A stretch of DNA of 33,949 bases. Source: UBA2330 sp035443185 (GTDB lineage: Bacteria; Bacteroidota; Ignavibacteria; Tepidaquicellales; Tepidaquicellaceae). The stretch lies in the NCBI GenBank assembly GCA_035443185.1, contig DAORRV010000032.1, positions 1 through 33,949 on the forward strand, written 5' to 3'. The position numbers and the translations under genes are program-made. This document shows positions 23,225-32,470 of this stretch, piece after piece. Below the pieces are notes generated by a model. The model searched no databases, had not been told where the DNA came from, and saw nothing but the letters and a program-made list of their open reading frames with translations. Numbering within the stretch: position 1 is the first letter of the stretch; each line of letters starts with the position of its first letter.

Positions 23225-24745
23225 ATGGCAGAGGTAAAAGCAGACGAGATTTCCGCGATACTCAGAAAGCAGTTGTCGGGATTTGAAACGGAAGTCGATG
23301 TATATGAAGTGGGTACTGTTTTATACGTTGGAGACGGTGTAGCAAGGGTTTATGGCTTAATGAAATGTGAAGCCGGTGAACTTATAGAATTTCCAAACGG
23401 TGTATTCGGAATAGCTCTTAACCTTGAAGAAGACAACGTAGGTTGTATTCTGTTTGGAGAATCTTCATTAGTAAAAGAAGGTGATCAGGTAAAGAGAACT
23501 AAAAGGATCGCATCGATGCCCGTAGGTGAAGCGATGCTCGGAAGAGTAATCAATCCTCTCGGACAGCCGGTTGACGGAAAAGGTGAAATTCATACTGATA
23601 AGTTTCTTCCTCTGGAAAGAAAAGCTCTTGGTGTAATTCAAAGACAGCCGGTAAAAGAGCCGCTGCAGACAGGTGTAAAAGCAGTAGATGCTATGATTCC
23701 GATCGGCAGAGGTCAGCGTGAACTTATCATCGGTGACAGACAGACCGGTAAGACTGCAGTTGCTGTTGATACTATTATCAATCAGAAAGGCAAAGATGTA
23801 TTTTGTATATATGTGGCAATCGGACAGAAAGGTTCGACAGTTGCTCAGGTAGTAAAAAGTCTTGAAGATTCAGGAGCTATGGAATTTACAACAGTTATTG
23901 TAGCTACTGCTTCTGATCCTGCACCTATGCAGTATATTGCTGCTTTTGCGGGAGCAACTCTTGGTGAATATTTCAGAGATTCAGGAAGACATGCATTAGT
24001 AGTTTATGATGACCTTTCAAAACAGGCGGCATCTTACAGAGAAGTTTCACTTCTATTAAGAAGACCTCCGGGTCGTGAAGCATATCCGGGAGACGTTTTC
24101 TATCTCCACTCAAGATTACTTGAGAGAGCTTCAAAACTTTCTGATGATCTTGGTGCGGGAAGTCTAACGGCTTTACCTATTATTGAAACTCAGGAAGGTG
24201 ACGTGTCTGCATATATTCCGACCAACGTAATTTCTATTACTGACGGTCAGATATATCTCGAACCAAATCTTTTTAACGCCGGTATCAGACCTGCTATCAA
24301 CGTAGGTATTTCCGTATCGAGAGTTGGTGGTAATGCACAGATCAAAGCAATGAAAAAAATTGCAGGTACACTCAGACTTGAGCTTGCACAGTTCAGAGAG
24401 CTGGAAGCTTTTGCTAAATTTGGTTCAGATCTTGATAAAGCTACACAGGCACAGCTTAGAAGAGGAGAAAGACTTGTAGAGATACTTAAGCAGAAACAAT
24501 ATTCTCCAATGCCTATTGAAAATCAGGTGATGGTTATTTATGCTGCAACTAAAGGCTTTATGGATGAGATACCTATTTCACATATTACAAGATATCAGAA
24601 TGATCTTTTACAGGAAGTAGAAAATATGCATAAGGGAATTCTCGACAGTATCAGAGATACAAAAGATCTGACAAAAGAAAATACTGAAAAGATGGAAGAA
24701 GTTTTAAAAGCATTTACAGAAAGATTTAAGTCAACTATTAATTAA
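23225..24745 (+). CDS. atpA: F0F1 ATP synthase subunit alpha
   Basis: 506 residues, full length. Walker A GDRQTGKT at 170-177 (preceded by DAMIPIGRGQRELIIGDRQ). Also seen: VVIVYATASDPA-like IVATASDPAPMQYIAAFAGA, VYDDLSKQAASYREVSLLLR and RRPPGREAYPGDVFYLHSRL with the family's arginine region, and VISITDGQIYLEPNLFNAGI. The C-terminal helical domain is intact. AGGAG at 23211-23215 lies 9 bp from the ATG. The partner subunit beta gene is not in the window. Confidence 0.98.
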   Translation: MAEVKADEISAILRKQLSGFETEVDVYEVGTVLYVGDGVARVYGLMKCEAGELIEFPNGVFGIALNLEEDNVGCILFGESSLVKEGDQVKRTKRIASMPVGEAMLGRVINPLGQPVDGKGEIHTDKFLPLERKALGVIQRQPVKEPLQTGVKAVDAMIPIGRGQRELIIGDRQTGKTAVAVDTIINQKGKDVFCIYVAIGQKGSTVAQVVKSLEDSGAMEFTTVIVATASDPAPMQYIAAFAGATLGEYFRDSGRHALVVYDDLSKQAASYREVSLLLRRPPGREAYPGDVFYLHSRLLERASKLSDDLGAGSLTALPIIETQEGDVSAYIPTNVISITDGQIYLEPNLFNAGIRPAINVGISVSRVGGNAQIKAMKKIAGTLRLELAQFRELEAFAKFGSDLDKATQAQLRRGERLVEILKQKQYSPMPIENQVMVIYAATKGFMDEIPISHITRYQNDLLQEVENMHKGILDSIRDTKDLTKENTEKMEEVLKAFTERFKSTIN

Positions 24746-24760
24746 TAAAGCGGACAGGAA

Positions 24761-25669
24761 TTGGCAACATTAAAAGAATTAAAAGTTCGGATCAGCGGTA
24801 TCAAGAGTACGCAGAAGATCACCAAAGCAATGAAGATGGTGGCATCTGCAAAACTCAGAAGAGCTCAGGAAAGAACCATTGCAGCAAGACCTTATGCAAA
24901 AAAGATCAATGAACTTCTTACTGATCTTGTAAGTGTAGCAGGCGAAGGTACTGATGAACTCCTTGAATCACGCGAGATCAGATCCAGATGCGTTGTCGTA
25001 GTTTCATCTGACAGAGGACTTGCGGGTTCATTCAATACTGCTGTAATCAGATACGCATATAATTATATCAAAAGTCTCGGTGACGATACTAAGGTTGTTG
25101 TAATCGGAAAAAAAGCTTATGATGCATTAAAGAAAAGAGATGTAAATATTGTATTCCATAAAACAGGAATATTCAGTGATCTGACTATTGAAGTTTCAAA
25201 TGAGATTGTGAATTTTCTTGTGGATAATTATAAGAAGAAGACTTTTGATTCGGTGGAAATTATTTTCAATGAATTTGTAACGATGGTAAAACAGGATACT
25301 GTGAAAGATCAGTTCCTTCCTTTGAAAAAGAATAAGCCAAATGAAAAAGATGGTGAGAAAGTAAAAGGAAAAGAAAATATTGAAGCTCAGGAAAAGAAGA
25401 CAGCAGGTGATTATATTTATGAACCTTCTGAATCAGAAATTATTAAAGAGTTAATTCCTAAACAATTGAAAGTGCAGATGTGGAAAGTTCTGCTTGAATC
25501 AAACACTTCAGAGCATGCAGCCAGAATGACTGCAATGGAAACCGCTACCAAGAATGCAACTGATCTTATAATGGAACTCGAACTTACTTACAATCAGGCA
25601 AGACAGGCAGCGATCACAAAAGAAATACTTGAGATCGTCGGCGGTGCAGAAGCACTTAAAGATGCATAA
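24761..25669 (+). CDS. atpG: F0F1 ATP synthase subunit gamma with charged insertion
   Basis: 302 residues from a TTG start (M-A-T-L-K-E-L-K). The N-terminal helix KSTQKITKAMKMVASAKLRR and C-terminal helix ARMTAMETATKNATDLIMEL form the rotating shaft. The middle SSDRGLAGSFNTAVIRYAYN is the conserved Rossmann-like part. Residues about 187-225 are an extra lysine- and glutamate-rich stretch (KKNKPNEKDGEKVKGKENIE and onward) before DYIYEPSESEIIKELIP. Bacteroidota gammas have a shorter insert at this place. It is the last gene of the cluster; atpD and atpC must lie elsewhere, as is usual in this group. Confidence 0.96.
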   Translation: MATLKELKVRISGIKSTQKITKAMKMVASAKLRRAQERTIAARPYAKKINELLTDLVSVAGEGTDELLESREIRSRCVVVVSSDRGLAGSFNTAVIRYAYNYIKSLGDDTKVVVIGKKAYDALKKRDVNIVFHKTGIFSDLTIEVSNEIVNFLVDNYKKKTFDSVEIIFNEFVTMVKQDTVKDQFLPLKKNKPNEKDGEKVKGKENIEAQEKKTAGDYIYEPSESEIIKELIPKQLKVQMWKVLLESNTSEHAARMTAMETATKNATDLIMELELTYNQARQAAITKEILEIVGGAEALKDA

Positions 25670-25693
25670 TTTAAATTTTTAATTTTATATTAT

Positions 25694-25722
25694 AAAGCTC
25701 CTTAGACGGAGCTTTTTTTTTT
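25694..25722 (+). terminator. Rho-independent terminator of the ATP synthase cluster
   Basis: Perfect 8-bp stem AAAGCTCC/GGAGCTTT with loop TTAGAC, running directly into a T-run (the T-run overlaps the end of the stem). It lies about 25 bp after the atpG stop, between converging genes. The A-rich left arm is too short for strong minus-strand termination. Confidence 0.9.
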
Positions 25723-25731
25723 AGGTAAAAT

Positions 25732-27183
25732 TTAAATACCGGTTTTCTTCAGATCAAAATTATCAATCATTTTAAATAACCAGAGTTTTATTCCAAATTG
25801 ATTTTGAGTAGACTTCTCTGCTGCATCCTTTAATCTTTTGAGATCGGATCTTAAATCCTTTTTTTTTACCGAAGTTTTTAATCTGATCAGCTCACCGGTG
25901 ATCCTCATATAGTCATAAAAAGATTCTTTGTAATTTTCCCTGACTGAATTTTCCCTTGCAAGAAAATGTCTGAAAGAATCTATCATAGCAATTGCCTGAT
26001 CATAAAAACTTTCTTCATAACTGATTTGAAGTATCAGGATTTTTACCTGAATCTTTATTATGAAATTTGGAAAATTAGTCTGCGACAAAAGTTCAAGTGC
26101 TTTTAATCTGTTTCCTTTCATATATTCAATGTATCCATAACTAAAATTAAGAGTGCTTTCCTTTTCTTCATTAAGCTGATCTTTGAATCTTGTAATATAT
26201 TTCTCTGCCCAGTCAAATTCATTTACCCTTGCTGCAACTTTTACATGGTTTACAAAATCCAGATACATGATCTTTCCCATAACTATAGTATCAGTTTCCA
26301 GATTATCCTTTGAAAGATAAAAATGCTCTTTCATAAAATCAGTACTGCAGTCTGTATTGTATCTCTCAGCACAAAATCCTGTCATATGCAGGAAATACAT
26401 ATATTTCTCATAAAATCCCAGACTGTCAAAAATTTTATTACCGTGATCCTTCAATTCATAAAAACTTTTATCATCATTTTCTTTGTGTAACATTATGATT
26501 AAATAAAACATCTTCAGAACCGGAGCAATATTATCTTTGTTTTTTTCCAGGTAGATCAAAACTTCATCAAACATTTCCAATTTAAAATCATAATTGTTCT
26601 GTTTGATCTCGTGCAGCATAATTGTATAAAGATCAAGAGCTTTAATCAGAAAATGTGTCAGTTCGTAATCAAGCTGTTCCTGTATCAGGTTAAAATCTGA
26701 GTTTGGTCTTTTAGGTGAATAAAATGATTTCAGCTCATTTTTGAGATCAGCCATATTAGAATAATAAAATTCATCCCGGACATGATTGCTTTTGATCTTT
26801 TGATAATATACATCAAATAGTTTTTGAAACATTTTATCAAGGTCACGGTCTCTGAGCTGTTCGAGAAGGTACAAAGTATTCTGATGCTCATTTTTTTGAA
26901 AAAATATTATTTTCAAAAATTCCATACTCACAGCCAGCAGATCTGATGACAGATTCCTTATTTTAAAATAATCATATTCCTCATCAGGAAATATAATTTT
27001 AAAAACATTTTTGGCATCTAGTTTTTTATCCTGAAATTCAGGGTAAAATCTTATCAGCACATCGAGTAAAGAAATGACAAATTTGTTTTTATTAAAAAAA
27101 GGAGATTGAGTAAATTCTCTGAATTGTTTGATCTCTTTTTTTGAAAAAGTCTTTAAAACCTGTATAAGTTTAGAATTATGCAT
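25732..27183 (-). CDS. Helical-repeat protein of unknown function
   Basis: 483 residues, soluble, no signal peptide. The N-terminus LIQVLKTFSKKEIKQFREFT, then Q-S-P-F-F-N-K-N-K, resembles a family of uncharacterised proteins common in Bacteroidota and Ignavibacteria genomes that begin with a short DEATH-like or TPR-like helical motif and a Ser-Pro-x-Phe-Asn element. The rest is all helix, rich in Phe, Tyr, Leu and Lys, with TPR-like pairs near the C-terminus (NEFDWAEKYITRFKDQLNEE; YIEYMKGNRLKALELLSQ). No catalytic motif is seen. It stands alone, converging with the ATP synthase cluster. A scaffold role is plausible from fold only. Confidence 0.75.
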   Translation of the reverse strand: MHNSKLIQVLKTFSKKEIKQFREFTQSPFFNKNKFVISLLDVLIRFYPEFQDKKLDAKNVFKIIFPDEEYDYFKIRNLSSDLLAVSMEFLKIIFFQKNEHQNTLYLLEQLRDRDLDKMFQKLFDVYYQKIKSNHVRDEFYYSNMADLKNELKSFYSPKRPNSDFNLIQEQLDYELTHFLIKALDLYTIMLHEIKQNNYDFKLEMFDEVLIYLEKNKDNIAPVLKMFYLIIMLHKENDDKSFYELKDHGNKIFDSLGFYEKYMYFLHMTGFCAERYNTDCSTDFMKEHFYLSKDNLETDTIVMGKIMYLDFVNHVKVAARVNEFDWAEKYITRFKDQLNEEKESTLNFSYGYIEYMKGNRLKALELLSQTNFPNFIIKIQVKILILQISYEESFYDQAIAMIDSFRHFLARENSVRENYKESFYDYMRITGELIRLKTSVKKKDLRSDLKRLKDAAEKSTQNQFGIKLWLFKMIDNFDLKKTGI

Positions 27184-27338
27184 TAGTCTTTTTTCTAAAA
27201 AAATTATTTAAAAAGTGCTAAATCAGCTTAAATTTATCGATTATGAATATAATTATACACTATTAGGATATTTATATTTCTAAAACCGAATAAATTATTC
27301 TTTTGAAAATAAAATAGAATTTTATAATTTGGATCACT

Positions 27339-27438
27339 TGGCGTATGATTACAATTTCATTTTTAACACTTCCCGGGATTATTCTTATCTTTTCTTCGTA
27401 CGCCATACGTTTCTTGATAAAAGAAAATTTCGGGAAGT
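27339..27438 (+). other. Interleaved inverted repeats (pseudoknot-like) in the leader of the exported protein gene
   Basis: TGGCGTA (27339-27345) is complementary to TACGCCA (27399-27405), and ACTTCCCG (27368-27375) to CGGGAAGT (27431-27438). The pairs interleave (A-B-A'-B'), the order of a pseudoknot, with loops of 22, 23 and 25 nt. They lie in the 316-bp gap 27184-27499, otherwise AT-rich, 62 bp before the ATG at 27500. Each is modest in length, so chance pairing or a DNA-binding site is possible. Confidence 0.3.
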
Positions 27439-27499
27439 CTATTTTAATACTTATGATTTTAAAAAAATATTCAATTAATATTATAACGAAAGGAAAAAA

Positions 27500-30400
27500 A
27501 TGAAATCAATAATTTCACTTGTCATTATCTGCGCTTTGTCAGTTATTCTTACGGCAGGCACAGCGGAATCTCAGCAAAATACAACAGGTAATTCCAAAAA
27601 AGTAAAAACATCTTCATTCCATAAAAAAGGAAAGAAGGTTACTGACCAAAAAACAATAAATGAAATCATTTCCAAAAATCAAAAATCTTATAAAAAGAAT
27701 TTACGCGGCAGCTGGCTTCTCGAAGAAGATTTCGAGTCCGGAAATTTTCCTCCTGCCGGCTGGTCAATTTTAAATGGAGCAACAGAGTGGGAACAGCAAT
27801 TTTACAGTGGATACGGAAATGGCAATTACTGCATGTTTTATTCAAGCTGGCAATGTAATTACTCGGATAATATAATTTTTACAAATGATTTTAATTCAAA
27901 TACGCAATTCGGAGATAAGCTTATTTTTGATTACGCTTATGCTCCGTATGATGACGGAAATGCTTATTATGATGATCTGGAAATTTATTACTACGATGCA
28001 GTAGAACAGATTTATTATAGTCTTGTTTATTATTACGGATGGGAGTTACAAACCGCAAGCGTAGGTGATCAGTATTTTGAACCTCAGAGCAATGAATGGG
28101 GAACGATGATTGTTGACATCCCTGAAAACGCTTCAAGTATATATTTCAAAGTCTGGGAAAACTGCGCCAACAATCTTTATATAGATAATATTAAAGTTGG
28201 AGCTGTTATCGGAGGTTATGATGCTTCAGTAGAAATTTTATGGGGAAAAGGAAAAGTTCCTCTTTCTTACGGTGTGCCTGATAAAATACCGGTGCTCATT
28301 AAAAATCTAACGAGTAATCCAATAAATAATCTAATGGTAAGCCTGGAAATTTCCGGAACAAACAATTTATCTGATGCAATCGAAATTCCTTATATCGGAC
28401 CTTTAGATACTTTTCAGGTTGACTTCCTTGGATTTACTCCGGTGTTAAACGGATTTTCCGATATTACTGTGTCTATTCCAAATGATGATGATAATGGAAA
28501 TAATGAGAAGACTTTTATTACAGAAGCAAATTCCAATACAATAAGGTACGTTGATTCAAACTGCTGTAACAGCAGTGTCGGCTGGGTCGGACAGAATGCT
28601 TTTCTGAATAAGTATTATATGTCAGGCACAGGTCAGATAAGAACAGTAAACATAAAACTTCCGGACTGGAATTTTGGTCAGATAGTTTACGGTATTGTTT
28701 TAAACAGCAGCGGTACAATAGTGGGAAAATCACCGCACTATAAAATAAAAGCGTCTGATCAGAATACATATAAATCTTTCCAGATCACAGATCCCAAACC
28801 GTTTACTGTAACTAACGATTATTACTATGTCGGTATAGCTCAGACTGAATACGCAGGAGATGGTTTTGCATATGGATCTCAGCAGATGCTGTATGAATTA
28901 CCTGCAAGACCTGACGCAAATTATTATTCTAATCTTGCTCCTCCGGGTACAAATGTCGGTGCTTATGAATTTCCGAGAGAGTGGGGACAGAATTACGCGA
29001 TAGAAGCTGTAATGGGAAATCAGGCGGCAACAGATGCGGGAATCTCCGATCTTGGTCTGACTTATGATCAGTATTTTAATTCAACTACTTTTACGCCTGT
29101 AGGAAAAGTATTTAATGCAGGCACAGGCTCGGTCTCATTCAGCGTCAGAAGAACTATTTCACCCGGTGGATATACAAGCACTAAATCCGTAACAGGATTA
29201 GCTGCAGGAGCAAATGCATTTGTAAACTATGATCCGTGGACATTTACTTCGGGTACAGTTTATACTGTGAAAGATTCAATTCTTATTTCAGACGGAAATA
29301 ATTCTAACAATGTAATGACATCCAATATTACTCCTAAAATTGCTAAGGAAATGTGCATACTTTGGCAGCAGCAGAAAGACAGAGACAGTCTGGTCAGAGC
29401 AGTCATCAGCGACGGTAGATATGCTAATAATTTTGATACAGTAGGAATGTATTATACAGGATCATACAGAGCCTGGAAAGTAATGATTGTGAACTTTAAA
29501 GAAGAAGGAAGTTATTCACCGTGGGTCAGGGATTCTTTAAAAAGATTCATTGACAACTCTACTGCCGGAAATAAAAAATCACTGATCGTTTTTAGTGATA
29601 ATACTTCTTTACCAAATGATCCTGAGACCGGATATATGACCCCGGCAGATACAATATTTTACAGACAATATCTTAAAGCAAAGACAATAAGCGACGACTG
29701 GATCGGAAGTATTCCATCAAGTCAGAGTAAATTCAGAGGAGTCGGATTTTTCAACGGTATCTCACAGGATTCTGTATCCGATCCCTACACACCTGAATTA
29801 ATAAGACCTGTTAACGGCAGTATAGCAGCATTCAAGCCAAAGTCAGTTACAGGAAACGGATCAGACTCTTGTAATGCAGTTTGCTTTGCAGGAGCAAATT
29901 ATAATACATTCTTCATGACTAATCAATTTTCAAGTCTGAGAGCAACCGGCGGATCTCCGCTATCACTTGGACCTGTTTTGGTTTATACAAAAATCATAGA
30001 CTGGCTGCAGAGTGTAAACACAAACGCAAAAGTACTTGACCTGACAGCTTTGTATGAAGGTCTTTACAGCATTGGTCAAAATACTATGGCAGGTGATACA
30101 GTAACTGTATATCTGAGAAACGCATCAAGTCCATATCAGAAATTAGATTCGTCAAAGGGATTTCTAAATTCGGTGGGATCTGAATCTTTCATTTTCAATA
30201 ATGCTTCTAATGGTGTAAATTATTATCTGCATCTGAAACACAGAAACGGACTTGAGACCTGGAGTAAAACACCTCAGCAGTTTAGTGCAAATTATGCTTC
30301 ATATAATTTTACTGTAAATGCAAACAAAGCATTCGGTGATAATATGATATTAAAAGGAAGCAAGTGGACAATATACAGCGGTGATGTGAATCAGGACGGA

Positions 30401-30730
30401 GTCATAGACATAGATGATAACTCTTTGATAGAAAATGCTGCGTTTAATTTTGAATCAGGATATATCCGTACAGATCTGAACGGAGATGAAATAGCGGATA
30501 TCAGTGATCAGGCGATAGCTGATAATAATGCATATAACTTTGTTTCAAAGTCCACTCCGGGTGGAGCTCTTATTGCTCCCGAAATTCAGGAAGATTATGT
30601 TCCGGTTAACCAAAGTCCAGATACTGAATTTAAAACTGATCATGAAATATATGAAAGAACTAAAAACATACAAAGTAATATTAAGTCAAATGACTTAAGG
30701 GAGAAATTATTTATCAAAACAAATAAATAA
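27500..30730 (+). CDS. Large exported multidomain protein with dockerin-like C-terminus
   Basis: 1076 residues. A signal peptide (MKSIISLVIICALSVILTAG) is followed by a lysine-rich linker. Residues about 72-235 (LLEEDFESGNFPPAGWSILN to A-S-S-I-Y-F-K-V) form a choice-of-anchor J, jelly-roll domain common in adhesins and gingipain-like proteins. Two beta-sandwich, CARDB-like regions follow at about 237-345 and 515-615, with further beta-rich sequence between. Region 620-830 is uncharacterised. Residues 961-1020 hold two calcium loops of dockerin type, GDVNQDGVIDIDD and DLNGDEIADISD. The last 55 residues are polar and lack the T9SS sorting domain seen in the next two proteins. Likely cell-surface or extracellular; no catalytic motif seen. 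AAAGGAAA lies just before the ATG. Confidence 0.8.
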   Translation: MKSIISLVIICALSVILTAGTAESQQNTTGNSKKVKTSSFHKKGKKVTDQKTINEIISKNQKSYKKNLRGSWLLEEDFESGNFPPAGWSILNGATEWEQQFYSGYGNGNYCMFYSSWQCNYSDNIIFTNDFNSNTQFGDKLIFDYAYAPYDDGNAYYDDLEIYYYDAVEQIYYSLVYYYGWELQTASVGDQYFEPQSNEWGTMIVDIPENASSIYFKVWENCANNLYIDNIKVGAVIGGYDASVEILWGKGKVPLSYGVPDKIPVLIKNLTSNPINNLMVSLEISGTNNLSDAIEIPYIGPLDTFQVDFLGFTPVLNGFSDITVSIPNDDDNGNNEKTFITEANSNTIRYVDSNCCNSSVGWVGQNAFLNKYYMSGTGQIRTVNIKLPDWNFGQIVYGIVLNSSGTIVGKSPHYKIKASDQNTYKSFQITDPKPFTVTNDYYYVGIAQTEYAGDGFAYGSQQMLYELPARPDANYYSNLAPPGTNVGAYEFPREWGQNYAIEAVMGNQAATDAGISDLGLTYDQYFNSTTFTPVGKVFNAGTGSVSFSVRRTISPGGYTSTKSVTGLAAGANAFVNYDPWTFTSGTVYTVKDSILISDGNNSNNVMTSNITPKIAKEMCILWQQQKDRDSLVRAVISDGRYANNFDTVGMYYTGSYRAWKVMIVNFKEEGSYSPWVRDSLKRFIDNSTAGNKKSLIVFSDNTSLPNDPETGYMTPADTIFYRQYLKAKTISDDWIGSIPSSQSKFRGVGFFNGISQDSVSDPYTPELIRPVNGSIAAFKPKSVTGNGSDSCNAVCFAGANYNTFFMTNQFSSLRATGGSPLSLGPVLVYTKIIDWLQSVNTNAKVLDLTALYEGLYSIGQNTMAGDTVTVYLRNASSPYQKLDSSKGFLNSVGSESFIFNNASNGVNYYLHLKHRNGLETWSKTPQQFSANYASYNFTVNANKAFGDNMILKGSKWTIYSGDVNQDGVIDIDDNSLIENAAFNFESGYIRTDLNGDEIADISDQAIADNNAYNFVSKSTPGGALIAPEIQEDYVPVNQSPDTEFKTDHEIYERTKNIQSNIKSNDLREKLFIKTNK

Positions 30731-30776
30731 TTTATCCAGCGAAAATGTTCAAAAAAACTGATTCGTAACCCTCAAA

Positions 30777-30811
30777 AAAGACCGGCAGAATACAGCCGGT
30801 CTTTTTTTTTA
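30777..30811 (+). terminator. Rho-independent terminator after the dockerin-like protein gene
   Basis: Perfect 10-bp stem AAAGACCGGC/GCCGGTCTTT with an 8-nt loop, followed by more T residues. An A-run on the left side means it could work in both directions. It separates this gene from the PNGase F homologue 67 bp further on. Confidence 0.92.
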
Positions 30812-30877
30812 TTCTTAGCCTATTCCAAATTAAATTTATTTTCCATAAATTACATAAATCATTTTTCAAATAATTCA

Positions 30878-32242
30878 ATGATCATGCTTAAAAAATTACC
30901 TCCTTCTTTTATTTCTTCAGATAGACTTAGTTTGAAAATTTTTATACCGGTATTATTTGCAGTCTTATACTTTGGAAATACAAATGTAAAGGCTGGAGAC
31001 ACAACATGGGTAACGACTTTTGATCAGAATTTTCAGAACTGGGCTGATACTCATTATGGAAATTTTTTGCTACCCGATACGAATACACATTATAAAAAAA
31101 TCACAATGTACTATACTATCGGCTGTCCTGCAGCGGGTTGTGATCCGTGGGACAGGATTGGCTGGATAAAACTTTATACAGATTCTGTAGCGAATGTTGA
31201 GATTGCGAGAATTGTAACGCCATATAATATTGTAGGAGGAGGAATGCCGGGACAATGTGCATTTGAAATTGACGTGACTGATTATATGTCACTACTTCAT
31301 GATTCAGTGAGACTTGGAAGTTATATTGAAAGCTGGATAGGAGGTACGCGTGGCTGGCTTGTAACAGTAAAGTTTGCATTCATTGAAGGTGAACCTGAAA
31401 AGATTCCATATAAAGTTGTAAATCTCTGGCAGGATAACAGAATTGTTTACGGTGATACCGCTGTGAATCCTGAAGCGATACTTGTACCTAGAGAAGTTGC
31501 AGTAGATATGGGCACATCTAAAGCAAAAGTGAAAATAATTACTACAGGACACGGTCAGGGTAACACAGATAATGCAGCAGAATTTTCTTTAAAGATCCAT
31601 ACACTTAAAGTAGGTGCACAGAATTACGATCAGGTGCTTTGGAGATCAGACTGTTCAGTTAATCCATGCAGTCCTCAGGGAGGGACATGGCAGTATGCAA
31701 GAGCGGGATGGTGTCCGGGAGCTAGTGTGATCCCGTGGGATAGTGACGTGACTGCAAATATAACTCCGGGTCAGAAAGTGATAATAGATTATGATCTGTA
31801 TCCTTATGAAAATTTCTGCCGACCGACAAATCCGATTTGCATTTCAGGGCAGACGTGTTCTGATTGCAATTATAATAATAACGGTCATACGGAACCGCAT
31901 TATACAATTCAGGGACAACTTGTTTTATACAAAGATAATCCGGCAATAAGTGTAAATAATATCAGCACAAATACACCGGAGAATTTCATGCTTCATCAGA
32001 ATTATCCGAACCCGTTCAATCCATCAACTAAGATAAAATTTGATCTGCCATCATTTGGAAAAGTAACACTACAGATAATTGACATAAACGGAAAGACAGT
32101 TGATACTTTAGTCGAGGGAAAATTAAATCCCGGAACGTACGAAGCCGAATGGAATGCGGGCGGATTGTCCAGCGGAGTTTATTTTTATAAATTAGAGTCG
32201 GGAAATTTTTCACAGACAAACCGTATGGTTCTGATCAAATAA
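30878..32242 (+). CDS. Peptide-N-glycosidase F homologue, exported by the type IX system
   Basis: 454 residues. A signal peptide (about 1-38, ending N-V-K-A-G) precedes two PNGase F jelly-roll domains. The catalytic acids of the Elizabethkingia enzyme have counterparts: its Asp60 is D92 in CDPWDR, Glu118 is E151 in YIESWI, and Glu206 is E235 in AAEFSLKIHTLKV; spacings (59 and 84) are close to the 58 and 88 there. The Cys pair GCPAAGC and R275 in ARAGWCPG are also kept, as are ITPY-like VTPYNIVG and EIDVTDYMSLL. Residues about 369-454 are a T9SS sorting domain with QNYPNPFNPSTKIKF and GVYFYKLESG. Predicted to deglycosylate N-linked glycoproteins outside the cell. The assignment rests on remembered PNGase F sequence, not a search. 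A second ATG at 30884 is an equally good start. Confidence 0.88.
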   Translation: MIMLKKLPPSFISSDRLSLKIFIPVLFAVLYFGNTNVKAGDTTWVTTFDQNFQNWADTHYGNFLLPDTNTHYKKITMYYTIGCPAAGCDPWDRIGWIKLYTDSVANVEIARIVTPYNIVGGGMPGQCAFEIDVTDYMSLLHDSVRLGSYIESWIGGTRGWLVTVKFAFIEGEPEKIPYKVVNLWQDNRIVYGDTAVNPEAILVPREVAVDMGTSKAKVKIITTGHGQGNTDNAAEFSLKIHTLKVGAQNYDQVLWRSDCSVNPCSPQGGTWQYARAGWCPGASVIPWDSDVTANITPGQKVIIDYDLYPYENFCRPTNPICISGQTCSDCNYNNNGHTEPHYTIQGQLVLYKDNPAISVNNISTNTPENFMLHQNYPNPFNPSTKIKFDLPSFGKVTLQIIDINGKTVDTLVEGKLNPGTYEAEWNAGGLSSGVYFYKLESGNFSQTNRMVLIK

Positions 32243-32390
32243 TTACAAGTATCATCAGACTATTAACTGATATTTAATATTGAAATTAATATAAATTTGA
32301 ATTCTACACTTAATAAAAATTGAAGTTTGCTTTATAAAAAATTTTTTATGAATTTTATAAACCATAATTGTAAAAGTTAAACAGCTCAGA

Positions 32391-32397
32391 AAGGAGG
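32391..32397 (+). promoter_or_regulatory. Strong Shine-Dalgarno site without an obvious gene
   Basis: AAGGAGG lies 73 bp before the start chosen for the CHRD gene, too far to serve it. Only a CTG-initiated seven-codon frame (32403 onward, ending TGA) is correctly spaced. It may serve a leader peptide, act as an RNA regulatory element, or be chance. The rest of the gap 32243-32470 is AT-rich with nothing else recognised. Confidence 0.3.
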
Positions 32398-32470
32398 TTG
32401 CTCTGAATAAATTGAAATTGATTTGAAATTTAATTTAGTAAATTATTTATTAATTAAACTTTTTAACAAA

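Noticed and set aside
30559..30730. T9SS sorting domain at the end of the 1076-residue protein
   Set aside because: No NYPNPFNP motif or Gly-rich terminal strand; the end is polar and helical.
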